This document shows positions 50,764 through 59,141 of a stretch of DNA of 64,000 bases, one piece after another. The stretch is taken from positions 186,001-250,000 of the forward strand of contig NZ_SMTK01000003.1 of NCBI RefSeq assembly GCF_004357995.1, in the 5' to 3' direction. The notes under the pieces are model-generated. The model had not been told where the DNA came from and ran no database searches. It saw only the letters and a program-made list of their open reading frames with translations. The DNA comes from Arthrobacter crusticola (GTDB lineage Bacteria; Actinomycetota; Actinomycetes; Actinomycetales; Micrococcaceae). The position numbers and the translations under genes are program-made. Every line of letters starts with the position of its first letter. The stretch's first letter is position 1.

Positions 50764-51585
50764 GTGAGCACCTCCACGACGGCAGAACCGATCGTCCGGC
50801 ACTCCGCGCTGAACTTGGTTCCGGCCACCGCAGCCGTCCTGTCGGGCTTCCTCCTCTTCGCACTTGAGTACCGGGTGGCGGGCTATCTCCTGCTGGCCGC
50901 CGCGGTCGCTGTCGCCGCCCTGATCAGCCGCCCCCTGCTCAAGGACGTCGGGCTCGCGGCCCTGGGCATCACCATCATCAGCACCGTCCCGATCACCACG
51001 GACATCAGCATCGGCCACATGGCCGTCATGGGGACAGCGATGGTCCTTGCCGTCGGGCTGCCCTACGCCGTCTCCCGCTGGGTCTTCCGGGACCACGCCA
51101 TCCGCTTCCCCGTCCTGACCGGCTCGAAGTGGTCCCGGACCGAACGGTGGTATCTTGCCGCCGTCGTCGTGATCGGGTACCTGATCCTGCCCGTGTACAT
51201 GATCCCGACCGGGGTGTACCGGAACTGGCCGGCGGCCAGCGACGCCGGGGACATTTTCAAGCTCTTCCTGGGCACCAACGTCCTGGGCATCTGGGATGAA
51301 CTGTTCTTCATCTGTACGGTGTTTACGCTGCTGCGCCGGCACCTGCCGGAGTGGCAGGCTAACCTGCTGCAGGCCGTGGTCTTCACCTCGTTCCTGTGGG
51401 ATCTCGGTTTCCACGCCTGGGGGCCCTTCCTGATCTACCCCTTCGCCGTGATCCAGGGCTGGATCTTTGCCCGCACCAAGTCGCTGTCCTACATCGTCAG
51501 CGTCCATCTTCTCTTCGACTTCGTGCTGTTCCTGGTGCTGCTTCACGCCCACAACCGCTGGTTGTTCCCCATCTTCCTGTACTGA
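50764..51585 (+). CDS. CPBP-type intramembrane protease-like protein
   Basis: 273 residues from GTG at 50764. About eight hydrophobic helices. Motifs in the second half resemble CPBP/CAAX proteases: WDELFFICTVF (in place of EExxxR), FLWDLGFH (F-x-x-x-H region), and VSVHLLFDF (H with D). The first motif has D-E instead of E-E and no Arg at the usual place, so proteolysis is uncertain. The histidine kinase gene starts 75 bp downstream on the same strand, so they may be co-transcribed. Confidence 0.65.
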   Translation: MSTSTTAEPIVRHSALNLVPATAAVLSGFLLFALEYRVAGYLLLAAAVAVAALISRPLLKDVGLAALGITIISTVPITTDISIGHMAVMGTAMVLAVGLPYAVSRWVFRDHAIRFPVLTGSKWSRTERWYLAAVVVIGYLILPVYMIPTGVYRNWPAASDAGDIFKLFLGTNVLGIWDELFFICTVFTLLRRHLPEWQANLLQAVVFTSFLWDLGFHAWGPFLIYPFAVIQGWIFARTKSLSYIVSVHLLFDFVLFLVLLHAHNRWLFPIFLY

Positions 51586-51660
51586 CTGCCGTGAGCCGTT
51601 AGGCTGGATGCCACCGGTTCGCAGCGGCGTGCCGCCGGCGACACGATTCTGGAGGACAAG

Positions 51661-53724
51661 GTGCGGGAAGGGCGGTTCGCAGGGCCCGTGCAACGGATGG
51701 CGGCGCTGCCTCCGGCGGTCCTCCATGTGCTCTTCGCCGCAGCCCTGGTCACGGCCGTCTACATCGGCCGGGGCACGCAGCTCGAAACCAGCGGTTACGC
51801 CCTGGCATGGCCGGCGGCCGGCGCGGGTTTCCTCTGGGTGCTGTGGGCCTGGCCGCGCAGGGTCGGCCTGGCGGTCGCCCTCTCCGGCGTCTTCCTGCTG
51901 ACGGCCCTGCTCAACGCGCTCACCGGGCTGGATCCGGACGTCGCGGTGATCACCGGGATCGGCAACCCCGTGCAGGCGCTCGCCGCTGTATTCCTCTTCA
52001 CCCGATTCGTCCCAGGCCGCACCCAGCAGAGCGTGGGGGAGTACATGTGGCTTGCCGCGGCGGCGGTCGTCGCCACCGGGGTCGGAGGCGCGGTGATAGC
52101 GGCGGGCGCCTACGCGACGGGAGCAGGCAACGTCGTCCAGGGTTTCCTGCCCTGGGTGGTCCGCAACACCGTGTCCCTCGTCGCCATCGGGAGCGTCGCA
52201 CTCGTGGCCACCCGCACAGTGCCCGGCCCGTCGCCCGCCCGGCACTCCACCCGTCGCTGGATCGAGTACGCGGCCTTGGCCGGGGCCACCGCGCTGCTCT
52301 ACCTCGTCAGTTTCGTGCCCTCGAATCCCCTGCCGATCGCGTTCATCACCCTTCCCGCGAACATCTGGGCCGGCCTGCGCCTGACCACCGGCTGGGCCAT
52401 GGCGCACGGCCTGGCCAGCGGAACCCTGCTCGTCTGGCTGACCATTTCGGGCCACGGTCCCTTTACAGGCCTTCCACCGGACACCGCGGCCTATCTGGCC
52501 CAGGCGTTCACCTTTGTCGCCTTTTCGGTTTCGGCGGTCCTGGCCCTCAACGGCGAGGAGCGGCTGCGCCTTATCGCCAGCCTGTCCGAGGCCCACCGGG
52601 AAGCGCAGGGCGCCACCCAGCTCCGCGATGTCGTGATCGAGAAGATGTACGACGGCGTCATCGCCGTCGACGCCGCCGGCTCGGTGCTGGTGCACAACAC
52701 GGCCGGGGCCCGCTGGGTGGGGGAGTCCGGACTGCGCTCGGACGTGCCCTGGACTGCGCGCTATGACTTCCGGACGACGGCGGGCGTGCCGCTGACCGAG
52801 GAGGAGCTCCCGCTGAACCGCGCCCTGGCGGGGGAGACCGTGGAGCGGGAGAGTGTCGACCTTCACCTGCCAGAGGGAGAGGTGCGCCACCTCTCCGTCG
52901 ACGCCGTGCCGCTGCCGGCCGGCCAGGGCGCGGTCATCGTCTTCCACAATGTCACGGTGGAGCGGCGGCACCAGCAGGACCTTGCCCGCTTCGCTGCGGT
53001 GGTGGCCCACGACCTGCTCACTCCGCTGACGGTCTTCGACGGATGGCTTGAAATCCTTGAGGAAGAGGAGCTCACCGAGGAGGAACGCGCAAGCGTTGTC
53101 CGGCGCCTGAGCCGGGCGAGCCTGCGCATGAGCAGCCAGATCCGGGCGCTGCTGGACTACAGCCTGGCGAAGGCGGACAAGCTCACCCCCGGACCCGTCG
53201 ACGTGAACGCCGTCGTCTCGGCAATCGTCGACCTCCGCGCGGCCCTGCCCGCCGAAGCGGACGCCCCGCCGGTCGACTTCCGGCTCGACCTGCGCAGCGA
53301 CGTCTACGCCGACAAGCGGCTGTTCACCCAGTTGATGGAAAACCTGATCGGCAACGCGGTCAAGTACGGGCCCGCCGACGGCACGGCCGTCGTGGCGGTG
53401 ACCTCCGAGAAGGACCCGGAGACCGGCTGGACGCGGATTCGAGTGGCGGACAACGGGATCGGGGTGCCGGCCGGGGACCGCGAGCGCATCTTCACCGAGT
53501 TCCACCGGTCCGCCAACGGCGCGTCCCGCGCCCCGGGCACCGGACTGGGGCTGGCCATCTGCCGCAGGATCGTTGAAAGCCACGGCGGCGACATCCGGGT
53601 CGAATCTCCGCCCACCGGCGGCGCCGTTTTCGTTGCCACCCTCCCCGCCACCTCGGAGCAGCTGCCCGCCGGCATCGGGGCCGAGGCCGCCGGCTCGCGG
53701 GTTTCCGCCGGGGGTGCCTCCTAG
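51661..53724 (+). CDS. Orphan MASE1-type sensor histidine kinase
   Basis: 687 residues from GTG at 51661 (GGAGG upstream). Residues 15-295 hold about eight membrane helices with the MASE1 pattern (ALAWPAAGAGFLWVLWAWP, AFITLPANIWAGLRLTTGWA). A PAS-like domain (about 322-432, EKMYDGVIAVDAAGSVLVHN) leads to HisKA with H450 (VVAHDLLTPLTVF) and an HATPase (NLIGNAVKYGPADG, VADNGIGVPAG, GTGLGLAI). No response regulator is adjacent. The stop CTAG is shared in opposite directions with the epimerase gene. Confidence 0.9.
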   Translation: MREGRFAGPVQRMAALPPAVLHVLFAAALVTAVYIGRGTQLETSGYALAWPAAGAGFLWVLWAWPRRVGLAVALSGVFLLTALLNALTGLDPDVAVITGIGNPVQALAAVFLFTRFVPGRTQQSVGEYMWLAAAAVVATGVGGAVIAAGAYATGAGNVVQGFLPWVVRNTVSLVAIGSVALVATRTVPGPSPARHSTRRWIEYAALAGATALLYLVSFVPSNPLPIAFITLPANIWAGLRLTTGWAMAHGLASGTLLVWLTISGHGPFTGLPPDTAAYLAQAFTFVAFSVSAVLALNGEERLRLIASLSEAHREAQGATQLRDVVIEKMYDGVIAVDAAGSVLVHNTAGARWVGESGLRSDVPWTARYDFRTTAGVPLTEEELPLNRALAGETVERESVDLHLPEGEVRHLSVDAVPLPAGQGAVIVFHNVTVERRHQQDLARFAAVVAHDLLTPLTVFDGWLEILEEEELTEEERASVVRRLSRASLRMSSQIRALLDYSLAKADKLTPGPVDVNAVVSAIVDLRAALPAEADAPPVDFRLDLRSDVYADKRLFTQLMENLIGNAVKYGPADGTAVVAVTSEKDPETGWTRIRVADNGIGVPAGDRERIFTEFHRSANGASRAPGTGLGLAICRRIVESHGGDIRVESPPTGGAVFVATLPATSEQLPAGIGAEAAGSRVSAGGAS
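53721..53724. other. Shared CTAG stop of two convergent genes
   Basis: The kinase gene ends in TAG at 53722-53724 and the epimerase gene ends in TAG read on the minus strand at 53721-53723. The palindrome CTAG serves both, leaving no space for a terminator. Confidence 0.9.
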
Positions 53725-54794
53725 CGGTCCTCCGGAGGCCGGCCGTTCCGCGGATAGAGTGCGGGCGAGCCGGGGTGGCCCCCGCCGCGCCGCATTCCGG
53801 CGAGGATGGCGGCCATCGCCTCGACCGAGGAGTGCTCGGGTCTCCAGCCCAGCACCGCGGCGGCCCGGTCCGTGTTCATCACCGGCGACTGCGCCGCCAT
53901 GTCGACCCAGCCCGGGTCTGTCCTCTGCACGCCGAGGGACCAGCTCGCCCCCACTGCGGCCCGCAGCAGGGCCACCGGCACGTTCAGGACGCGTCGGGCG
54001 CCCAGGAGTCCCCCGACGCGGGCGGGGGTGAGCTCCGGTTCGGCCGCGATGTTGAACGCGCCGGAGGCCCGCCGGTCCACCACGCGCCAGTAGGCGTCGG
54101 CGACGTCGTCGGCATGGACGGCCTGGAACACCATCCGGTCCGGGATGGGCACCACGGGCGGGGCGACCCGGCCGAGGAACACCTTCGGAATGAGCGGACC
54201 GAGGAAGTACCGGCCGACCTCGCTGCCGGCCCCCGACTGGAAAATCAGGCCCGGCCGCAGCCTCGCCACGGGGATCTCCGGATAGTTCAGTTCGAAGCGG
54301 TCAAGCAGCCGTTCCTGCTCCGCCTTGTGCCGGCTGTAGTGCGAGGTGGTGATTCCTCCGGTGGGCCAGGACTCGTCCCGGCGAACCGACTTGCTGGAGG
54401 GGGAGTAGGCCCCGACCGACGAGGCGCAGACGAACTGCCGCACGCCGGCCTCCCCGGCGGCCCGCAGCGCGTTCTCGGTGCCCAGCACATTGGTCCGGTG
54501 CATTGCGGCTTCGTTCCGGTTCGGCTGGATGGCCCACGCGAGGTGGATGACGGCGTCGACGCCGGCCAGCGCGCTGGGCAGCCGGCGGCGGCCCTCGTCG
54601 GTGCCCACATCGACGGTGTGCCACTCGACCCCGCTGTAGGGCGGGGCCGACTCGTCGGGAAGCCGCCGGGCGATGCCGACGATCGAGACGGGCACTGAAT
54701 CCCCCGCCGCCTCCCGGTCCGCGGCCGCCCGGTGGAGCCGTCGAAGCACGGCGGTGCCGACATTTCCGGTGGCTCCGATGACGGCAATACGCAT
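53721..54794 (-). CDS. NAD-dependent epimerase/dehydratase (extended SDR)
   Basis: 357 residues from ATG at 54794 (AAGGAG eight bases upstream). NAD motif GATGNVG at the start, DAVIHLAWAIQPNR, and the catalytic YxxxK in HYSRHKAEQERLL. Relatives include UDP-sugar epimerases and other NAD-dependent sugar-nucleotide enzymes; the substrate is not evident. Its last four bases CTAG are also the end of the convergent kinase gene. Confidence 0.87.
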   Translation of the reverse strand: MRIAVIGATGNVGTAVLRRLHRAAADREAAGDSVPVSIVGIARRLPDESAPPYSGVEWHTVDVGTDEGRRRLPSALAGVDAVIHLAWAIQPNRNEAAMHRTNVLGTENALRAAGEAGVRQFVCASSVGAYSPSSKSVRRDESWPTGGITTSHYSRHKAEQERLLDRFELNYPEIPVARLRPGLIFQSGAGSEVGRYFLGPLIPKVFLGRVAPPVVPIPDRMVFQAVHADDVADAYWRVVDRRASGAFNIAAEPELTPARVGGLLGARRVLNVPVALLRAAVGASWSLGVQRTDPGWVDMAAQSPVMNTDRAAAVLGWRPEHSSVEAMAAILAGMRRGGGHPGSPALYPRNGRPPEDR

Positions 54795-54941
54795 AGGGAC
54801 CGCTCCTTCTCGTCGCTTTGTTACACCGTAGTGGCTGTTCATCCAACTGGACTAGTAAGTAAGCTTATGGTGCAGTTACGGGAGACAGTGCAGCGGCGGC
54901 CAGCCGTCCGTCTGCAGCCAGGCACGTAGGTGGAGGTAGCA

Positions 54942-56036
54942 GTGAACAGCAAGAATGCATCCCAGGCGGGGACGGCGGAGGAGGCGACCCGCCTCAAGGC
55001 GCAGAACGCCCCCGACCCTGACGACTCGCGCAAGCCCGACGACCCTACCGAACTGGCCAAGCCGGCCTGGGGATACATTTTCAAGCGCACCTTCAGCGAA
55101 TTCAGCAAGGACCAGTGCACGGACCTCGCCGCGGCGCTCACCTACTATGCCGTGCTCTCGATCTTCCCGGCCATCCTCGCGCTTGTCTCCCTGCTCGGCG
55201 TCTTCGGCCAGGCCGAGGCCACGACCACCCAGGTGCTGGGCCTCGTTGAACGCTTCGCGCCGGGCCAGGCGGTGGAGACGATCAAACCAGTCATCGAGCA
55301 GCTCACCTCCTCCAACGCCGCAGGGCTCACGCTGGTCGTCGGTATCCTCGGCGCCATCTGGTCGGCCTCCGGCTACGTCGGTGCCTTCGCCCGCGCCATG
55401 AACCGGGTGTACGAGGTACAGGAGGGCCGCCCCTTCTGGAAGCTGCGCCCGATCATGCTCGCCATCACCGTCTCGGTGCTGATCCTTATCGTCGCCCTGG
55501 CCCTGATGCTCGTGCTCTCCGGCCCGGTCGCGGAGGCCGTCGGCAACACCATCGGGCTCGGCTCCACGGCCGTGGCCATCTGGAACATCGCCAAGTGGCC
55601 GGTCATGGTGGCCTTCGCCGTCATTATGATCGCCATCCTCTACTACGGCGCCCCGAACGTGAAGCAGCCCAAGTTCCGGTGGATGAGCATGGGGGCCTTC
55701 ATCGCCCTGATCGTCCTGGCCCTGACCACCCTGGGCTTCTCGTTCTACGTCGCGAACTTCGGCAACTACAACAAGACCTACGGCGCCATCGCCGGCGTGA
55801 TCGTGCTGCTGCTGTGGCTCTGGATCGCCAACCTGTCGCTGCTGTTCGGCGCCGAGTTCGACGCCGAGGTGGAGCGGGGACGCCAGCTCCAGGCCGGCAT
55901 CGAGGCCGAGGACACCATCCAGCTGCCGCCGCGCGACACCAAGGCCACCGAGAAGAAGGAAGAAAAGACCCTGAAGCTGGTCAACGACGGCCGGGAACTC
56001 CGCGACAAATACGAGCGCGAGTCTTCAAACCGGTAA
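54942..56036 (+). CDS. YihY/virulence factor BrkB family membrane protein
   Basis: 364 residues from GTG at 54942, GGAGGT five bases upstream. Six membrane helices; marks are DQCTDLAAALTYYAVLSIFPAILALVSLLGVFG, WSASGYVGAFARAMNRVYEVQEGRPFWKLR, and WLWIANLSLLFGAEFDAEVERGRQL. The C-terminus is charged. YihY proteins have a conserved but unsettled role in membrane function. A strong hairpin follows the gene. Confidence 0.92.
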   Translation: MNSKNASQAGTAEEATRLKAQNAPDPDDSRKPDDPTELAKPAWGYIFKRTFSEFSKDQCTDLAAALTYYAVLSIFPAILALVSLLGVFGQAEATTTQVLGLVERFAPGQAVETIKPVIEQLTSSNAAGLTLVVGILGAIWSASGYVGAFARAMNRVYEVQEGRPFWKLRPIMLAITVSVLILIVALALMLVLSGPVAEAVGNTIGLGSTAVAIWNIAKWPVMVAFAVIMIAILYYGAPNVKQPKFRWMSMGAFIALIVLALTTLGFSFYVANFGNYNKTYGAIAGVIVLLLWLWIANLSLLFGAEFDAEVERGRQLQAGIEAEDTIQLPPRDTKATEKKEEKTLKLVNDGRELRDKYERESSNR

Positions 56037-56053
56037 CTCCGGATCACCGAACG

Positions 56054-56099
56054 GCCGGAGGGGATTAGGGCACGGCACCGTTTCCTAATCCCCTCCGGC
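56054..56099 (+). terminator. Strong hairpin after yihY-like gene
   Basis: GCCGGAGGGGATTAGG (56054-56069) and CCTAATCCCCTCCGGC (56084-56099) form a perfect 16-bp stem with a 14-base loop. It ends just before the IdeR box of the next operon. Confidence 0.8.
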
Positions 56100-56118
56100 G
56101 TAGGCTAGCCTTACCTCA
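56100..56118 (+). promoter_or_regulatory. IdeR/DtxR iron box of the siderophore import operon
   Basis: GTAGGCTAGCCTTACCTCA resembles the IdeR consensus, with TAGGCTAGCC and TTACCT halves. The first permease ATG is at 56148 with GAGGAGG upstream. Confidence 0.82.
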
Positions 56119-56147
56119 GACCGATCCGTGGCTGAGGAGGAACCTAG

Positions 56148-57209
56148 ATGGCAGTGCGATCGACCGCGCTGCCCAGGGGCCTCTCCGTCCCGGACGCCGC
56201 CGCGGAGGGCGGCGGGCCGGGCGGGCGGAAGCGAAAGCTCCTTGCCGCTGCTGCAGCACTCGCCCTGATCGGCATCGCCTCCCTCACGCTGGGCGCCCGC
56301 CCGGTCGGGCTTGACACCTTTTTGGCGGCGGTCACCGCCTTCGACCCGGCCAACGGCGACCACGCCGTGGTGGCATCCCGGGTCCCCCGCACCGTCGCCG
56401 GACTGCTCGTCGGGGCCGCCCTCGCCGCCGCCGGAGCCGCCATGCAGGGCGTGGCACGCAACCCCCTGGCCGACCCAGGCATTCTGGGAATCAATGCCGG
56501 GGCCGCCCTCGCGGTGGTCGCCGGGATCCACCTCTTCGGCGTCAGCGGGCCGGCCGGGTACCTCTGGTTCGCCTTCGCCGGCGCCGCCGCCGCGGCGGCA
56601 GCGGTCTACGCGGTCGCCGCGCTCGGCCGCGAGGGGGCAACCCCCATCAAGCTCGCCCTCGCCGGAGCCGTCCTGGCCGGAGGGCTGGGCAGCCTGACCA
56701 ACGCCATCCTCGTCTCGCAGCAGGAAACCCTCGACCGGTTCCGCTTCTGGCAGGTGGGTACCCTCTCCGGCCGCGGCTTCGAGGTGCTCGGCACCGCCGC
56801 ACCGTTCCTTGCCGCCGGGCTGGTCCTGATCCTGGGCACGGGCCGGGTCCTCAATGCGCTCGCCCTCGGCGACGACGTCGCCCGGGGCCTGGGCCAACGG
56901 GTGGCCCTCGCCCGGGCGGGCGTGGCACTCGGCGTGGTGGTCCTGTGCGGGGCGGCTACCGCCGTGGCCGGCCCGATCGCCTTCGTGGGCCTGGTCGTCC
57001 CGCACCTCGTCCGGCTGCTGGTCGGCTCCGATTACCGGTGGGTGCTGGTCTTCTCCGCGGTTCTCGGCCCGGTCCTTCTCCTGGGCGCCGACATCCTGGG
57101 CCGGATCCTGCTCCCACCGGGGGAGATCCAGGTGGGCATTCTGACCGCGCTCGTCGGAGCGCCGGTCTTCCTGGCGCTGATCCGCACCCGGAAGGCGGCG
57201 GACCTGTGA
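56148..57209 (+). CDS. FecCD-family siderophore permease 1
   Basis: 353 residues, about nine or ten helices. FecCD marks: VVASRVPRTVAGLLVGAALAAAGAAMQGVARNPLADPGILGINAGAA, LALAGAVLAGGLGSLTNAI, and FVGLVVPHLVRLLVGSDYRWV. Forms the pore with the next gene product. The ATG follows GAGGAGG. The stop overlaps the next GTG (GTGA). IdeR box upstream, so iron-repressed. Confidence 0.95.
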   Translation: MAVRSTALPRGLSVPDAAAEGGGPGGRKRKLLAAAAALALIGIASLTLGARPVGLDTFLAAVTAFDPANGDHAVVASRVPRTVAGLLVGAALAAAGAAMQGVARNPLADPGILGINAGAALAVVAGIHLFGVSGPAGYLWFAFAGAAAAAAAVYAVAALGREGATPIKLALAGAVLAGGLGSLTNAILVSQQETLDRFRFWQVGTLSGRGFEVLGTAAPFLAAGLVLILGTGRVLNALALGDDVARGLGQRVALARAGVALGVVVLCGAATAVAGPIAFVGLVVPHLVRLLVGSDYRWVLVFSAVLGPVLLLGADILGRILLPPGEIQVGILTALVGAPVFLALIRTRKAADL

Positions 57210-58291
57210 GCGCCTCCACCGAGTACCTGCGGGACGGAACGGCGGACTCCGGACGCAGCGCCGGATCCGCCGCCCGGGCCCTGGCCGCAGGGCGCGCCGC
57301 ACGGCGGCGGGCCCACAGCGTGCGGGCCGGTGCGCTGGCGCTGGCCGTCGTCGTCCTGTTCGCCGTTTCGGTGCTTCTTGGCTCCTATACGGTCACCGTT
57401 CCCGACTTCTTCCGGATCCTCGGCGGGGCGCAGATCCCCGGAGCCAGCTTCATCGTGCTCGAGAACAAGCTGCCGCGCGCCCTGATGGCCGTCCTCGTGG
57501 GGATCGGCTTCGGCATGGCCGGAACGATCTTCCAGACGTTGCTCCGCAACCCCCTGGCCAGCCCCGACGTCATCGGCATCAGCTACGGGGCGAGCGCGAG
57601 TGCGGTGACGGCCATCGTGCTCTTCGGAGCCTCCGGGGCGGCGGTGTCCTTCGCCGCGGTCGCCGGTGGCCTGGCGGTGGCCGCCGCCCTCTACCTGACC
57701 GCCCGCCGAGGCGGCCTCGGCGGGTACCGGCTGATCCTCGTGGGCATCGCCTTCGCCGCTGTCCTCCATGCCCTGGTGAACTTCCTGCTGACCCGCGCCG
57801 ATCTCCGGACGGCGGCCGAGGCGCTGGTCTGGCTCACCGGATCCCTGAACTCAAGCAACTGGGACCGGGCCGTCCTGCTCGGGGGCGCCCTGGTGCTCCT
57901 CGTCCCCGCCGCCCTGGTGCTCTCGCGCATCCTGCAGCTCCTTGAGCTCGGCGACGACGCCGCCGCCGGACTCGGTGTACGGGTGGAGGCCTCCCGGGCC
58001 GCCCTGATCCTCACCGGCGCCTGCCTCGCCGCCGTGTCCACCGCCGCGGCCGGCCCGGTGGCCGCCGTCGCCTTCCTCTGCGGGCCCATCGCCCGGCGCC
58101 TCGTGGGCGGGCCGCCCTCCCTTGCCCTTGCCGGCCTGGTGGGCGCCGTGCTCGTCCTGGCAGCCGACTTCGCCGCAGCCAACCTGATTCCCGGGACCTC
58201 CCTTCCGGTGGGTGTCCTCACCGGTGCCCTCGGGGCGCCGGTCCTGCTCTGGCTGCTGATATCCGTAAACCGATCCGGCCAGGGAGGCTGA
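57206..58291 (+). CDS. FecCD-family siderophore permease 2
   Basis: 361 residues from GTG at 57206, whose GTGA overlap with the previous stop couples translation. FecCD marks: LENKLPRALMAVLVGIGFGMAGTIFQTLLRNPLASPDVIGISYGASAS and GPVAAVAFLCGPIARRLVGGP. Pairs with permease 1. An N-terminal extension (about 1-45) precedes the first helix. Confidence 0.94.
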   Translation: MSASTEYLRDGTADSGRSAGSAARALAAGRAARRRAHSVRAGALALAVVVLFAVSVLLGSYTVTVPDFFRILGGAQIPGASFIVLENKLPRALMAVLVGIGFGMAGTIFQTLLRNPLASPDVIGISYGASASAVTAIVLFGASGAAVSFAAVAGGLAVAAALYLTARRGGLGGYRLILVGIAFAAVLHALVNFLLTRADLRTAAEALVWLTGSLNSSNWDRAVLLGGALVLLVPAALVLSRILQLLELGDDAAAGLGVRVEASRAALILTGACLAAVSTAAAGPVAAVAFLCGPIARRLVGGPPSLALAGLVGAVLVLAADFAAANLIPGTSLPVGVLTGALGAPVLLWLLISVNRSGQGG

Positions 58292-58292
58292 C

Positions 58293-59141
58293 ATGGCTGA
58301 TACCCCGCGAGTACCCTCCACCCTTGAGGCGCGCTCCATCACGCTCGGCTATGACGAGCGGAAGGTGGTGGACGGGCTCACCGTGACGCTGCCTCCGGGC
58401 AGGGTCAGCGTCATCGTCGGCGCCAACGGCAGCGGAAAATCGACGCTGCTGCGGGGTCTGGCCCGGCTGCTCAAGCCCTCGAGCGGGTCGGTGCTGCTGG
58501 ACGGGCAGGACCTCCGCTCCCTCCCCTCCCGTGCCGTGGCCCGGACCATCGGGCTGCTGCCCCAGTCGCCCGTTCCGCCCGGAGGAATCACCGTCGCGGA
58601 ACTCGTCGGCCGCGGCCGCTACCCCCACCAGGGCTGGTTCCGCCGGTGGACCCCCGGGGACGACGCCGCCGTGGCCGAGGCCCTGCGGGTGACGGACACG
58701 CTCTCCTTTGCCGACCGCTCTGTCGATGAGCTATCCGGCGGCCAGCGGCAGCGCGTCTGGATCGCCCTGGCTCTGGCCCAGCAGACCGACATCCTGCTCC
58801 TTGATGAGCCGACCACCTTCCTCGACGTCGCCCACCAGGTCGAGGTGCTCGACCTGATCACCGACCTCAACCGGGGCTCCGGAACCACTGTGGCCATGGT
58901 GCTCCACGACCTCAACCTCGCCGCGCGCTATGCCGACCATCTGATCGTGCTCAAGGACGGGCGCCTCGCGGCGCAGGGCCCGCCGGCCGCCGTCGTCACG
59001 CCCGGGCTGGTGCGCGAGGTCTTCGGCCTGGTCTGCACCGTCATCGCCGACCCCGTTGCCGGCACCCCCCTGGTGGTCCCGGTGGGCCGTCACCACACCG
59101 CGCCCGTCCCCGCCGGGGCCGGCACCGGGGCGGCGTCATGA
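58293..59141 (+). CDS. Siderophore ABC transporter ATPase (FecE type)
   Basis: 282 residues. Walker A GANGSGKST (about 45-53), Q-loop LLPQSPVPP, signature DELSGGQRQRVWIALALAQ, Walker B DILLLDEPTTFLD, H-loop MVLHDLNLA. It powers import through the two preceding permeases. One base separates it from permease 2. Its stop overlaps the next ATG. Confidence 0.96.
   Translation: MADTPRVPSTLEARSITLGYDERKVVDGLTVTLPPGRVSVIVGANGSGKSTLLRGLARLLKPSSGSVLLDGQDLRSLPSRAVARTIGLLPQSPVPPGGITVAELVGRGRYPHQGWFRRWTPGDDAAVAEALRVTDTLSFADRSVDELSGGQRQRVWIALALAQQTDILLLDEPTTFLDVAHQVEVLDLITDLNRGSGTTVAMVLHDLNLAARYADHLIVLKDGRLAAQGPPAAVVTPGLVREVFGLVCTVIADPVAGTPLVVPVGRHHTAPVPAGAGTGAAS

Noticed and set aside
51586-51660. Possible short gene between CPBP-like and kinase genes
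   Set aside because: No start with ribosome site and only 75 bp.
50530-53583. Very long antisense open frame (over 1000 codons) across the CPBP-like and kinase genes
   Set aside because: It is a high-GC shadow: low-complexity Arg/Gly/Asp-rich product, no ribosome site, no domain, opposite to two recognisable genes.
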